Source of the DNA: Marinobacterium rhizophilum
Lineage (GTDB): Bacteria; Pseudomonadota; Gammaproteobacteria; Pseudomonadales; Balneatricaceae
Assembly: GCF_024397915.1 (NCBI RefSeq)
Contig: NZ_CP073347.1
Span: forward strand, 682,001-746,000
Reading direction: 5' to 3'
Length of the DNA: 64,000 bases
Shown: piece by piece, positions 1 through 8,892 of the stretch
Numbering within the stretch: the stretch's first letter is position 1
How the letters are laid out: each line of letters begins with the position of its first letter
Translations under genes and position numbers: made by a program
The notes under the pieces: generated by a model
What the model saw: the letters and a program-made list of their open reading frames with translations, nothing else
Databases searched by the model: none
Told to the model about the DNA's origin: nothing

Positions 1-1
1 C

Positions 2-370
2 ACCATCGCCATCCTCAACGCCCTGAAAGGGCTGGGGATACGCATATCCATAGACGACTTTGGTACAGGTTACTCGTCCCTGGCGCTGCTCAAGCAGCTG
101 CCGGTGGATACGCTGAAGATTGACCGCTGCTTCGTGAAAGATATCGGCGAGAATGAAGAAGACCGCCAGATTATCCAGGCGGTGATCGCGATGTCGGCTC
201 AGCTTGACCTGGACGTTATTGCCGAGGGCGTTGAAACCGTAGCGCAGCGCGACCTGTTGCATGCCTTTGGCTGTCGCCAGGTACAGGGCTATTTCTACGG
301 CAGGCCGGTGATCGGCGCCATTCCCGATACAGGCCGCCTGTTGCCGCATACAGCAGACGCAATCGCATAA
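2..370 (+). CDS. EAL-domain protein, C-terminal part (c-di-GMP phosphodiesterase family)
   Basis: The frame is open from the left edge of the window, so the 5' end is missing. The visible 122 residues are the second half of an EAL domain. They contain the DDFGTGYSS loop, the LKIDRCFV strand, the DVIAEGVET motif with its catalytic-type Glu, and the closing GCRQVQGYFYGRP motif. EAL domains hydrolyse cyclic di-GMP to pGpG. The conserved DDFGTG and EGVET residues are intact, so this part looks catalytically competent. Nothing can be said about upstream sensor or GGDEF domains. The protein ends about 20 residues after the domain, so EAL is the C-terminal module. Confidence 0.93.
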   Translation, partial: TIAILNALKGLGIRISIDDFGTGYSSLALLKQLPVDTLKIDRCFVKDIGENEEDRQIIQAVIAMSAQLDLDVIAEGVETVAQRDLLHAFGCRQVQGYFYGRPVIGAIPDTGRLLPHTADAIA

Positions 371-614
371 CGGCGCTGCCGTCCTAGGCCGTGCGGGGCT
401 CGTGCCTGCTGTGCCATCGAGGGCGCTCGGCCGGCCGGGCATCGCTGTGTGTATAACCTCCTATACTGCATAGGTAGCGAGTGCGGGGCAGGGGCCCCGT
501 TTGGCTGCGTGTACGATGGCGCCGAAGCCTGTGCACCGGGCCTGGGGCAACCGTTCTGTTGCCCGGGTCGGGCATCCAAGGGCGACCGGCTGTGAGACAT
601 CGGTGGAGGCTCAA

Positions 615-908
615 ATGCAAATTTCCGAGTTCAAGGCACTGGCTTCGAGCCACAGGCTCAAGGCGGTCAATTTTATCGAGTCCGGCTGTGGCCCCATGGT
701 TGTTGAAGTGGAGTACGAGGGCGGCAAGGACCTGATCAAGGACCGCAGTGGTACCGTTCTGACCTGTGCCAACGTGGCCCAGGCCTATGATGTGTGCCAC
801 CGTGCGGGCGTACATGAAGCCAATCTGGTGCAGGTCACGCCCCATGACGAAACCTGTGCCGGCGTGGTGATGGATTACCACAGTGATTCCATCCCGCTCA
901 AATTCTGA
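615..908 (+). CDS. Small conserved hypothetical protein (possibly DUF6482 family)
   Basis: A 97-residue soluble protein. The ATG at 615 is preceded by GGAGG at a good distance, so it is preferred over the longer reading from 501, whose extra N-terminus is low-complexity and basic. The protein has no signal peptide or membrane segment and is mildly acidic. Its layout (short helix, then a hydrophobic strand VVEVEYEG and an LTCANVAQAYDVCHRAGV helix) recalls the small DUF6482-type proteins of pseudomonads and oceanospirilla; that assignment is from memory and tentative. It is monocistronic and is followed at 961 by a strong terminator. Function unknown. Confidence 0.75.
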   Translation: MQISEFKALASSHRLKAVNFIESGCGPMVVEVEYEGGKDLIKDRSGTVLTCANVAQAYDVCHRAGVHEANLVQVTPHDETCAGVVMDYHSDSIPLKF

Positions 909-960
909 TTGTTGGCCTGAGGGCTAACAGTGACCGCCCGGCTGGGGCGGTTACCGCCAG

Positions 961-993
961 ACACCTGCCGGTTGGCATAACGGCAGGTGTTTT
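961..993 (+). terminator. Rho-independent terminator
   Basis: A 10-bp perfect stem (ACACCTGCCG and CGGCAGGTGT) encloses a short loop and is followed by TTTT. It lies 53 bp after the stop of the small gene ending at 908 and separates it from the moxR operon. Confidence 0.85.
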
Positions 994-1156
994 AATGTGT
1001 GGTACTTTATTAGGTCGGCAGCCGGGCCAGAGCATGCTCCGGTCGAGGATCGAGTTCAGCACAGGGCACTGGCTAACCTGGCAGGAAATCCGGTTGCCCG
1101 CCAGGCACACAGCAAGCAGGGATCCGAATGCGGAGTCCGTTATCGAGGCAGGATCT

Positions 1157-2116
1157 ATGGGTGTATCGTCGGCGATGGATAAACAGAGTGTTGCCCTGCG
1201 CGACAAGGTCGAACTTGCGGTCAGCAGTGTCGGTACCCTGGTGCTGGGCAAGCAAAGCCAGATCCGCATGGCGCTGACCTGCCTGTTTTCCCAGGGGCAC
1301 CTGCTGATCGAGGATCTGCCCGGCATGGGGAAAACGACCCTGGCCCACGGGCTTGCCCAGGTGCTGGGGCTGAGTTTTCAGCGTGTTCAGTTCACCAGCG
1401 ACATGCTGCCGGCGGATATTGTCGGTGTGTCCATTTTCGACCAGAATGCCTCGGCGTTCCGCTTCCACCCCGGGCCAGTGTTTACCCAGATGCTGCTGGC
1501 CGATGAAATCAACCGCACCACCCCCAAGACACAGAGTGCGCTGCTCGAGGCGATGGAGGAACGCCAGGTCACCCTCGACGGTCAGACCCACCCGTTGCCA
1601 GAGCCCTTTTTCGTGATCGCGACCCAGAACCCGAACACCCAGTTTGGTACCTTCCCGTTACCGGAGTCGCAACTGGACCGTTTTCTGATGCGCATCGAGC
1701 TGGGGTACCCGGCCCCCGAGGCGGAGCGTCAGCTGCTCGCGGAAGGCCACAGCCGGCGCCAGCGCAGCCCGCTGCCGGTCTGTATTGATCAGGATGATCT
1801 GGCGGCCATTCGAACCGAGTGCCAGGCGGTGCGGGTTTCCAGCAGTCTTATCGACTATCTGCAGCGGCTGGTGCAGTTCAGTCGTGAATCCCCACAGTTC
1901 GCCTACGGGGTGTCACCCCGGGGCAGCCTGGCGCTGCTGCAGTGCGCTCGCACCTGGGCGTACATGCACGGGCGTGATTATGTGGTGCCCGAAGATCTGC
2001 AGGCCCTGCTGGAGCCCGTGATCGGTCATCGCCTGCGCGTGGCCGAACAGGTGGGCGGTCATGGCAGCGAAGCGCTGATCCGGCAGATGCTGGAACAGGT
2101 GGATGTGGTTGGTTAG
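1157..2116 (+). CDS. MoxR-family AAA+ ATPase
   Basis: A 319-residue AAA+ ATPase of the MoxR group, which acts as a chaperone for assembly or metal insertion of partner proteins. The Walker A segment is DLPGMGKTTLAHG, the Walker B is LLADEINRT, and the sensor region FVIATQNP and the AAA lid (ESQLDRFLMRI) are present. The start at 1157 has GAGG eight bases upstream; an in-frame ATG at 1175 is an alternative. The next two genes encode a DUF58 protein and a membrane transglutaminase. This three-gene order (MoxR, DUF58, transglutaminase) is widely conserved and suggests a joint function at the envelope. The substrate is unknown. Confidence 0.93.
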   Translation: MGVSSAMDKQSVALRDKVELAVSSVGTLVLGKQSQIRMALTCLFSQGHLLIEDLPGMGKTTLAHGLAQVLGLSFQRVQFTSDMLPADIVGVSIFDQNASAFRFHPGPVFTQMLLADEINRTTPKTQSALLEAMEERQVTLDGQTHPLPEPFFVIATQNPNTQFGTFPLPESQLDRFLMRIELGYPAPEAERQLLAEGHSRRQRSPLPVCIDQDDLAAIRTECQAVRVSSSLIDYLQRLVQFSRESPQFAYGVSPRGSLALLQCARTWAYMHGRDYVVPEDLQALLEPVIGHRLRVAEQVGGHGSEALIRQMLEQVDVVG

Positions 2117-2167
2117 GCGCGGCGCCACCGGGCAATGGGCATGGGCCATGTTGCGCGAAGGTGACGC

Positions 2168-3136
2168 GTGACTGCGGCCTGGCGTCGTCGGATCGGGGCG
2201 CGCGCGCGACGCTGGGCGCTGGGTCGGCATGAACCGGCCCGCACGCTGACGCTGACGCAAAACCGTGTCTTTATCTTCCCGACCCGGGCGGGCTTCTGGT
2301 TCCTGTTTACTGCCCTGGTGATACTGCTGCTGGGCATCAACTACGAAAACAACCTGGTGTATGCCGTCAGTTTCGTGCTGCTGTCGCTCTTTGTTGTCTC
2401 CATCTTGCACACCTACAGCAATCTCGCCGGCCTGAGTATCACGGCGCTGTCGGCCAGGCCTTGCCTGGTGGGGGAAAACGCGGAGTTCGAACTGTTGCTG
2501 CGCGCCGGCCGCCGGCGCACCTATGAAGCCCTGCAGCTGTCCTGGATCGAACAGGTGCCGGTAAACTGTGACCTGATCGACGACACCGAGCGCCGCGTGC
2601 GGCTCTATGCCCCGGCGACAGAGCGGGGCTGGTGGCGTCCGGGGGCGCTGCTGATCGAAACGCATTATCCACTGGGGCTGTTGCGGGCCTGGACCTGGCT
2701 CGAAACCGACTTCAGGGCGCTGGCCTACCCGCGGCCGCTGGCAGGCGGCCTGTTGCCACCGGGCGTTGGCAGTGGCGAACGGGGTACGGTGGCAAGCGGG
2801 CGCGGCAGCGAAGACTTCGCCGGCCTTGAAACCTATCAAAAGGGCATGTCGCCACGCCATATAGCCTGGAAACAGCTGGCGGCAGGACAGGGGCTGCATG
2901 CCAAGCAGTTTGTCGATCATGCCGATGAACAGCTGTGGCTCGACTGGACATTCTGGCCGGAGCTCGAAACCGAGCAGCGGCTGTCGCGGCTGTGTTACTG
3001 GACGCTGCGCCTGGCAGAGCAGGGGGTCGAATACGGTTTGCGGTTGCCCGGCGTCGAGATCGCCCCGGGCAGCGGTGGGCGGCACCGTCATCAGGTGCTG
3101 CGTGCCCTGGCACTGCATGGGCAGGCCTCGCAATGA
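2168..3136 (+). CDS. DUF58 domain-containing membrane protein
   Basis: A 322-residue protein starting at a GTG with GAAGG just upstream. Two hydrophobic segments near residues 38-80 (FLFTALVILLLGIN and SFVLLSLFVVSIL) form a hairpin membrane anchor. The C-terminal half carries the DUF58 signature, seen as YQKGMSPRHIAWKQLA, in the vWA-like fold region. DUF58 proteins are almost always encoded beside MoxR ATPases and are thought to be their partners. The stop overlaps the start of the next gene (ATGA), which indicates translational coupling. Confidence 0.9.
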   Translation: MTAAWRRRIGARARRWALGRHEPARTLTLTQNRVFIFPTRAGFWFLFTALVILLLGINYENNLVYAVSFVLLSLFVVSILHTYSNLAGLSITALSARPCLVGENAEFELLLRAGRRRTYEALQLSWIEQVPVNCDLIDDTERRVRLYAPATERGWWRPGALLIETHYPLGLLRAWTWLETDFRALAYPRPLAGGLLPPGVGSGERGTVASGRGSEDFAGLETYQKGMSPRHIAWKQLAAGQGLHAKQFVDHADEQLWLDWTFWPELETEQRLSRLCYWTLRLAEQGVEYGLRLPGVEIAPGSGGRHRHQVLRALALHGQASQ

Positions 3137-5109
3137 AGGCGGTGTATCAGCTGACCCGGCCGGCACTGCTATGGCAGCTGCTGATGGTGATGGCGGTCTT
3201 GCTGCCCCACAGTCTGCGCCTACCCTGGTGGCTGCCACTGATGACCCTCGGAGCCCTGGGCTGGCGTCTTTGGGTGCACCTGGGGCGGACCTCCTTTCCG
3301 CACTGGAGCGTCAAATTCATGATGGCGGTGACTGCCGGCATCGGCGTGATCATGTCCATTGGGCGGGGTAACGGACCGGAGCTCGCCGTGGCGCTGCTGT
3401 TCGCCGGTTTTTCCCTCAAGTTGCTCGAGATCTACAAGCGCCGCGATGCGCTGGTGCTGATCTATGTGGCCTATTTCCTGGCCGCCACCGAGCTTTTGTT
3501 CGGCCAGACGCTGTTGCACGCGCTCTATGTCGGGCTGGCGCTGCTGCTGATCACGGCGGCGTTGAACGCGGTCTATCAGAGCGAACGCCATCCCGATTTC
3601 TGGCGCCCGTTGCGGGCGTCGGTGCGACTGCTGCTGCCGGCGCTGCCGCTGATGGTGGTGCTGTTTGTACTGGTACCGCGCATCGGTCCGCTCTGGTACG
3701 CACCGCTGGCCCGGGAGGAGGCTCGCACCGGGCTGTCGGACACGCTGTCCCCCGGGGACGTGAGTCGCCTGACCGGCTCCAGCGAGGTGGCGTTTCGGGT
3801 CGAGTTCGACCGGGGGCGGCCACCGCGGCCCGCTGAACTGTACTGGCGGGGACTGACGTACGATCGCTTCGATGGCCGACGCTGGCAGGCCGAATCCGAC
3901 CGTGCCCTGTTGCCATCCGCGCAGCAGCGCCCCGCATCCGGGGCGCTGCTGCGCTACCGTATTACCCAGGAGCCCAGTGGCCAGCCCTGGGTGTACGGGC
4001 TGGATTACCCGGTCGCTGCGCCCTGGCCGCTGCGCATGCAGGCCAACCAGACCCTGAGGGCACCGTCCAAGATTCGCCAGCGGGTGGATTTTGCCCTCGA
4101 ATCGAGGCTGTCGAGCCAAAGTGATCAGCCACTCTCGACGTTTCAGCGCCAGCGTTATCTGGCGTTGCCCGAGACGGGCAATGAGCGCGCCCGCGCACTG
4201 GCATTATCCTGGCGGGCCGAGGATGCCTCCACGGAAGGGCTGGTGGCGCGTGCGCTGGCGCTGTACGGCGCTGCGTTTCGCTACACCCTGACACCGGAAC
4301 GGCTGGGAGCCGACAGCATTGATGAGTTTCTGTTCGATACCCGCAAAGGCTTTTGCGGCCACTTTGCCAGCAGCCTGACCTTTTTGCTGCGTGCCGCCGG
4401 CGTACCCGCGCGCATCGTCGGCGGTTATCTTGGCGGTGAGTGGAATCCGTACGAATCCTACCTGGTAGTGCGCCAGTTCGAAGCCCACGCCTGGACTGAA
4501 GTCTGGCACGAGGGGCGTGGCTGGGTGCGGATCGATCCGACGGCGGCGGTAGCGCCCGAGCGTATCGAGCAGAGCGCCGAACAGTTGCTGTCCACGCAGC
4601 CAGGGTTCCTGGCCGACACGCCGCTGTCGCCGGTGCGTTTTGGTCATATTGGCTGGATCACGGCGCTGCGCATGCGCACCGATGCGCTGAATTTTGTCTG
4701 GCATCGCTGGGTCCTCAGCTACCAGCTGCGCCAGGATACGCTGTTGCAGAAGCTGTTCGGCGAGCTGACCCTGTGGAAACTGGCGTTGGCACTGCTGGTG
4801 CCGTTCAGCCTGGTGCTGGGCTGGGTTGCGCTGGGTCTGCTGCGACAGCGCAGGCCAAGAGCGAAGGACCCGGTGGACGCCGCCCTGCTGGGCCTGAGTG
4901 CGCGTTTCGAGCGGCGCGGCCTGGGGCGACGTCCCGGTGAGGCGGTTGGGGCCTATGCCGACAGGGTCGCGCTGGCGCGGCCTGATCTGGCCCCCCTGAT
5001 CGGTACCGTCGCACGGCTGTATGAACAGCTGCGCTATGCCCAGGTTGGCGAGGCCCGGCTGCAGCGGGCCTACCAGGCGGCGGTGCGTGCCTGTGTGCGC
5101 CAGCTGTGA
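3133..5109 (+). CDS. Membrane transglutaminase-like protein (DUF3488/transglutaminase core)
   Basis: A 658-residue protein. The ATG at 3133 overlaps the previous stop as ATGA, which fixes the start. Residues 1-180 hold about six membrane segments (DUF3488). A periplasmic transglutaminase core follows at about 390-480, with the Cys-His-Asp triad visible in KGFCGHFAS, FEAHAWTEVW and RIDPTAAV. A further membrane segment lies near residue 555, and a soluble tail of DUF4129 type closes the protein. Such proteins probably cleave or cross-link envelope peptides, but no substrate is established. The gene closes the MoxR operon and is convergent with the next gene, one base apart. Confidence 0.92.
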   Translation: MKAVYQLTRPALLWQLLMVMAVLLPHSLRLPWWLPLMTLGALGWRLWVHLGRTSFPHWSVKFMMAVTAGIGVIMSIGRGNGPELAVALLFAGFSLKLLEIYKRRDALVLIYVAYFLAATELLFGQTLLHALYVGLALLLITAALNAVYQSERHPDFWRPLRASVRLLLPALPLMVVLFVLVPRIGPLWYAPLAREEARTGLSDTLSPGDVSRLTGSSEVAFRVEFDRGRPPRPAELYWRGLTYDRFDGRRWQAESDRALLPSAQQRPASGALLRYRITQEPSGQPWVYGLDYPVAAPWPLRMQANQTLRAPSKIRQRVDFALESRLSSQSDQPLSTFQRQRYLALPETGNERARALALSWRAEDASTEGLVARALALYGAAFRYTLTPERLGADSIDEFLFDTRKGFCGHFASSLTFLLRAAGVPARIVGGYLGGEWNPYESYLVVRQFEAHAWTEVWHEGRGWVRIDPTAAVAPERIEQSAEQLLSTQPGFLADTPLSPVRFGHIGWITALRMRTDALNFVWHRWVLSYQLRQDTLLQKLFGELTLWKLALALLVPFSLVLGWVALGLLRQRRPRAKDPVDAALLGLSARFERRGLGRRPGEAVGAYADRVALARPDLAPLIGTVARLYEQLRYAQVGEARLQRAYQAAVRACVRQL

Positions 5110-5110
5110 T

Positions 5111-5707
5111 TCAGTCGGCCAGGGCGAGCGTCACCCGCCGTCGCAGCTCTGGCAGCAGTTCGGTGTCGAACCAGGGGTTGTTGCTGAACCAGCGCCGGTT
5201 GCGGGGCGAGGGGTGGGGCAGCGGCAGCACGCCCGGTTCCAGTTCACGCCAGCGGGCGACGGTCTGGGTGAGAGACACAGGCTTGTCCGCAATATAGCGT
5301 TGCTGGGCATACTGGCCGATCAGCAGGGTCAGGCGTATGGCGGGCATGGCCTCGAGCAGGCGGGGGTGCCACAGCGGGGCGCATTCCCTGCGCGGCGGTC
5401 GGTCGCCGCTGGCCGTGGAGCCCGGGAAGCAGAACCCCATCGGCATGATGGCCAGGCAAGCGGGGTCGTAGAACAGCTCCCGCTCGAGCCCGAGCCAGCT
5501 TCGCAACCGCTCGCCACTGGCATCGTCGAAGGGTCGGCCCTGGGCCGTTGTGCGACTGCCAGGCGCCTGGCCAATGATCAGGATACGGGCAGCACTGCTC
5601 GCCTGCACGATGGGACGGGCGATGTCCGGCAGGCCTTCGCAGTGGCGGCACTGGCGCACCTGTTCTACCAGGGCATCACAATTATGGGCAGAGATCGGTT
5701 TTAGCAT
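5111..5707 (-). CDS. Uracil-DNA glycosylase superfamily protein
   Basis: A 198-residue protein of the uracil-DNA glycosylase fold. The diagnostic IIGQAPG motif (water-activating loop) sits near residue 44, GRPFDDASG follows, and the C-terminal LPHPSPRN motif supplies the His-containing DNA-insertion loop. An N-terminal QCRHC pair is typical of members found in Pseudomonas and Vibrio. The enzymes excise uracil or related lesions from DNA, but the subfamily is not one of the well-studied families and its base preference is unknown. It is divergent from the YgjP-like gene at 5813. Confidence 0.88.
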   Translation of the reverse strand: MLKPISAHNCDALVEQVRQCRHCEGLPDIARPIVQASSAARILIIGQAPGSRTTAQGRPFDDASGERLRSWLGLERELFYDPACLAIMPMGFCFPGSTASGDRPPRRECAPLWHPRLLEAMPAIRLTLLIGQYAQQRYIADKPVSLTQTVARWRELEPGVLPLPHPSPRNRRWFSNNPWFDTELLPELRRRVTLALAD

Positions 5708-5812
5708 TCAGTCGTCCGTATAATGGCGGCATACCTTATCCGCGGCTGCGCCGTGCCCTGGGCGCGCATTGTCGGGTCTGTCATATCAGAAAATTGCACA
5801 GCCGGGAGTTCC

Positions 5813-6523
5813 ATGTCGTCGAGTCCTAACCAGGCACTGTTGCCATTTGACTATAGGGTGGTACGCAGCAAGCGCAAGAGCGCTGCTATCCAGATCAATG
5901 CCGATGCGGTGCTGGTGCGGGTGCCGCAGTGGGTCAGTGCCCAATGGGTCGATGACTTCGTGCAGAGCCGACGTGAGTGGGTACTCCGCCATCTGGACCG
6001 GCAGCAGATTCAGCAGGCCGCCCACGGTATCGAGATCGTGCAGGCTGGGCTGATTCCCTGGCGCGGCCGCGACTACCGGCTGAGCTGGGCACGGGGCGCG
6101 GCCTCCGGCGTGCGGGTCCAGGGTGATGAACTGCAGGTGACCCTTTCGCGGCGTATCCGCCGGCCGGAGGCGGAAGCGACGGGTACACTGGTGCAGCAGT
6201 GGCTGATACAGCAGGCAACACAGCAGCTGGTGCCGCGATTACAGGAGCTGGGCAGGCAGAGCGGGCTGGTACCGGCCGGCGTGTCGATTCGCAACTTCCG
6301 CCGTCGCTGGGGCAGTTGCGACAGCCAGGGGCGTATTGCGCTGAACTGGCGCCTGATCATGGCTCGGCCCGATGCGGCGGACTATGTGCTGATCCACGAG
6401 CTCTGCCATCTGCGCCATTTCGATCACTCGCCTCGCTTCTGGGCGCTGGTGGAGCAGCACTGCCCCAACTATCGGTCGCTGCAGGCTTACTTTCATCAGC
6501 GCGGCTGCTGGCTGCAATGGTAG
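5813..6523 (+). CDS. YgjP-like metal-dependent hydrolase (M48/SprT-like)
   Basis: A 236-residue protein of the YgjP/DUF45 family. The zinc-binding motif HELCHLRHFDHSPRFW near residue 200 matches HExxH-x6-HSxxFW. Upstream lie RRWGSCDSQGRIALNW and LIMARPDAADYVLIHE, both family hallmarks. The ATG at 5813 has CGGGAG about six bases upstream; the 30 extra codons that could be read from 5723 look non-coding. The physiological substrate of YgjP proteins is unknown. The stop is followed after only seven bases by a heptanucleotide tandem array. Confidence 0.9.
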   Translation: MSSSPNQALLPFDYRVVRSKRKSAAIQINADAVLVRVPQWVSAQWVDDFVQSRREWVLRHLDRQQIQQAAHGIEIVQAGLIPWRGRDYRLSWARGAASGVRVQGDELQVTLSRRIRRPEAEATGTLVQQWLIQQATQQLVPRLQELGRQSGLVPAGVSIRNFRRRWGSCDSQGRIALNWRLIMARPDAADYVLIHELCHLRHFDHSPRFWALVEQHCPNYRSLQAYFHQRGCWLQW

Positions 6524-6530
6524 CGCCCGC

Positions 6531-6698
6531 AGTCATTAGTCAGTAGTCATTGGTTATTGGTTATTGGTTATTGGTCATTGGTTATTGGTCATTGGTCAGT
6601 AGTCAGTAGTCAGTAGTCAGTAGTCAGTAGTCAGTAGTCAGTAGTCAGTAGTCAGTAGTCAGTAGTCAGTAGTCAGTAGTCAGTAGTCAGTAGTCAGT
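6531..6698. repeat. 24-unit heptanucleotide tandem array (RGTYAKT)
   Basis: Exactly 168 bp that divide into 24 units of 7 bp with no slip in register. The first ten units mix AGTCATT, AGTCAGT, GGTTATT and GGTCATT; the last fourteen (6601-6698) are identical AGTCAGT. The array begins seven bases after the ygjP-like stop codon and ends shortly before a region of duplicated lysR ends. It has no spacers and is not a CRISPR. A variable-number locus is likely. Confidence 0.97.
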
Positions 6699-6790
6699 AG
6701 CTCTGGTGCGATTTATACCGTTATCTTATATTGCGGCCTGTTTCTGTGTGCCGCCGAGTTGGCGCCGGCCGGTAGGGGCCGGTATCGAGG

Positions 6791-7172
6791 GGTTCAGCCC
6801 GGCCCAGTCCGGCTTAGTCCGGATTCGGTGCAGGCTGTGCCCGCAGGCGCCGGGCGAGCAGGTCCACCAGAGTGCGAACCTTGGCACTGCTGTAGCGGTC
6901 TTCGCGGTGCACGATATGAATCTGTGTTCGTGGAGAGGCGGGGCGGCGCGGGATGGCTCGGTTCAGCCCGGCCCAGTCCGGCCCAGCCCGGCTTAATCCG
7001 GATTTAGTGCAGGCTGTGCCCGCAGGCGCCGGGCGAGCAGGTCCACCAGAGTGCGAACCTTGGCACTGCTGTAGCGGTCTTCACGGTGCACAGATATGAA
7101 TCTGTGTTCGTGGAGAGACGGGGCGGCGCAGCATGGCTCGGTTCAGCCCGGTTCAGCCCGGCCCAGCCAGGC
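6791..7172 (-). repeat. Two extra tandem copies of the 3' end of the adjacent lysR gene
   Basis: About 95 bp of lysR 3' coding sequence plus roughly 80 bp of downstream sequence is repeated head to tail. The anchor CAGGCTGTGCCCGCAGG occurs at 6831, 7010 and 7190 (periods 179 and 180); the last is the real gene. Copies are nearly identical over the coding part and keep its stop. Both copies depart from the gene at GATATGAAT, where they continue with CTGTGTTCGTGGAGAG. The linker is itself built of 10-bp units of the form GGYYCAGYCC. Confidence 0.95.
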
Positions 7173-8084
7173 TTAGTCCGGATTCAGCGCAGGCTGTGCC
7201 CGCAGGCGTCGGGCGAGCAGGTCCACCAGAGTGCGAACCTTGGCGCTGCTGTAGCGGTCTTCACGGTGCACGATATGAATAGGACGGGGCGGGGGTTCGC
7301 AATCGGTCAGCAGTGCCTGCAGTGTGCCGGACTCAAGCTGCGGTGCAACCTGGTACGACAATACCCGGGTAATCCCCAGGCCCTGTCGGGCGGCTTCGAT
7401 GGCGGCATCATTGGTGGTGACGCGCAGTCTTGGCTGCACCCGAATGTTCTGGCTACCCTTGTTCGTTTCAAAGCGCCAGTCTGTAGCTGAATGGCTACTG
7501 CCGGCACTGGAGGCGACAATGCTGTGATCTCGCAGTGCCGCCACACTCTGGGGTGTACCGTGGCGTGCCAGGTACGCCGGCGCGGCACAGAGCATCAGTC
7601 GTACCGAGCCCACCCGCAGTGCCCGCAAGCTGGAGTCCGGCAGTTCGCCGATGCGCACGCCCACATCGACGCCTTCTTCCATCATGTTGACCACGCGATC
7701 CAGAAACAGGCTCGACATCCGTGTCTGCGGGTACAGCTCCAGGTACTCCACCAGGGTGGGCAGTACGAAGATGCGACCGAACAGCGCTGGCGCTGTCACG
7801 CTTAGGTGTCCCCGTGGTTCGGCATTGATGCCTGCGGCGGCATCGCCTGCGGCCTCGACCTCATTGAGGATGCGCCTCGCGTCTTCCAGGTATCGCAGGC
7901 CCGCATCCGTGGGTCTTACCAGGCGGGTGGTGCGCTGCAGTAGCCGCACCCCGAGCTTCTTTTCGAGTGCCGCTACCGCACGGGTTACCGCCGGTGGCGA
8001 GAGTCCCAGCTTGCGTGCCCCGGCCGCGAAACCCTGCTCGTCAGCGACGGCAACAAATACGCTCATCAGGTGGAACTGATCCAT
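7173..8084 (-). CDS. LysR-family transcriptional regulator
   Basis: A 303-residue LysR-type regulator. An N-terminal winged helix-turn-helix (residues 1-60, with FAAGARKLGLSPPAVTRAV) precedes a LysR substrate-binding domain (about 90-290). It resembles the single-domain-effector LysR regulators near oxidoreductase genes in proteobacteria. It is divergent from a pyridoxamine-oxidase-like gene at 8248, the usual arrangement for a LysR regulator and its target. Its 3' end is duplicated twice just downstream. The effector is unknown. Confidence 0.93.
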   Translation of the reverse strand: MDQFHLMSVFVAVADEQGFAAGARKLGLSPPAVTRAVAALEKKLGVRLLQRTTRLVRPTDAGLRYLEDARRILNEVEAAGDAAAGINAEPRGHLSVTAPALFGRIFVLPTLVEYLELYPQTRMSSLFLDRVVNMMEEGVDVGVRIGELPDSSLRALRVGSVRLMLCAAPAYLARHGTPQSVAALRDHSIVASSAGSSHSATDWRFETNKGSQNIRVQPRLRVTTNDAAIEAARQGLGITRVLSYQVAPQLESGTLQALLTDCEPPPRPIHIVHREDRYSSAKVRTLVDLLARRLRAQPALNPD

Positions 8085-8247
8085 AACTGTTCCCTCTAGT
8101 GGAATAATTAATTGTGTTTTTCATGGATTCTTTTCGCAAGTGATATTTGTGATGCTGTGTGCAATGCCAAGTGACAGCGCCGGAGCGGTGCCAGCGGCTT
8201 CGGCGTCCAGGCTGGGCATCGTCCGGTCGTATATGAGGAGGTATGGG
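8085..8247. promoter_or_regulatory. Divergent promoter region, lysR / PPOx-like gene
   Basis: A 163-bp gap between two divergent starts. An AT-rich patch at about 8100-8125 (GGAATAATTAATTG) stands out against the GC-rich background and contains the palindrome TTAATTAA-like core ATTAAT. It is the natural place for LysR operators. AGGAGGT at 8236-8242 is a strong ribosome binding site for the gene at 8248. Confidence 0.5.
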
Positions 8248-8859
8248 ATGGGACACAAATTTGCCGACATCGCCTTTACGCCCAGGGTCCGTGCGCTGCA
8301 GCGGGATCAGGGAAGTCGCGACAGCTATGCCAGGATGGAGCAGGGGGCTGACAATCATCATCGCCTGGGGCCGCGCGAGGCCGACTTTATCGCGGCCCGT
8401 GACAGCTTCTACATGGCCAGCGTCACGGAAACCGGCTGGCCCTATGTGCAGCACCGCGGCGGTCCAGCAGGATTTGTGCGGGTGCTGGATGACCGTCATA
8501 TCGGCTTTGCCGATTTCAAGGGCAACCGGCAGTACATCAGTACCGGAAATTTTCGCAGCTGTGACCGCGTCGCCCTGATCATGGTGGACTACCCCAACCG
8601 GGCGCGGCTCAAGCTGCTGGGCAGGGTGCGGGAGCTGGGAGAGGGCGAACCGGATCAGCTTGCCGCCCTTGCGGTGGCTGATTACGGCGCCGGTATCGAG
8701 CGGGGTTTTGTCATCGAGCTGCAGGCCTTCGACTGGAACTGCCCACAGCACCTGGTACCGCGCTACAGCGCTGAGGAACTGGCACGGCAACTCGATCCCC
8801 TGCGCGAGGAGAACCGCCGCCTGCGCGCCATCATCGCAGGTTACCAACGCAATGCGTGA
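8248..8859 (+). CDS. Pyridoxamine 5'-phosphate oxidase-family protein (FMN-binding split barrel)
   Basis: A 203-residue flavin-binding split-barrel protein. Visible hallmarks are FYMASVTETGWPYVQHRGGPAGF near residue 55 and FADFKGNRQYISTGN near 90, followed by MVDYPNRARLKLLGRVR. These match the PPOx-like family often annotated as flavin-nucleotide-binding proteins rather than true PdxH. The start at 8248 is set by the strong AGGAGGT upstream; longer readings are unlikely. The C-terminus ends in a short coiled stretch (EENRRLRAIIAGYQ). The DUF1348 gene follows 33 bp later and probably shares the transcript. Confidence 0.88.
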   Translation: MGHKFADIAFTPRVRALQRDQGSRDSYARMEQGADNHHRLGPREADFIAARDSFYMASVTETGWPYVQHRGGPAGFVRVLDDRHIGFADFKGNRQYISTGNFRSCDRVALIMVDYPNRARLKLLGRVRELGEGEPDQLAALAVADYGAGIERGFVIELQAFDWNCPQHLVPRYSAEELARQLDPLREENRRLRAIIAGYQRNA

Positions 8860-8892
8860 AACACCAATGACGACACAACAGGGAGACAGATC

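Noticed and set aside
6531..6698. The tandem array as a possible CRISPR
   Set aside because: Units are 7 bp with no spacers between them.
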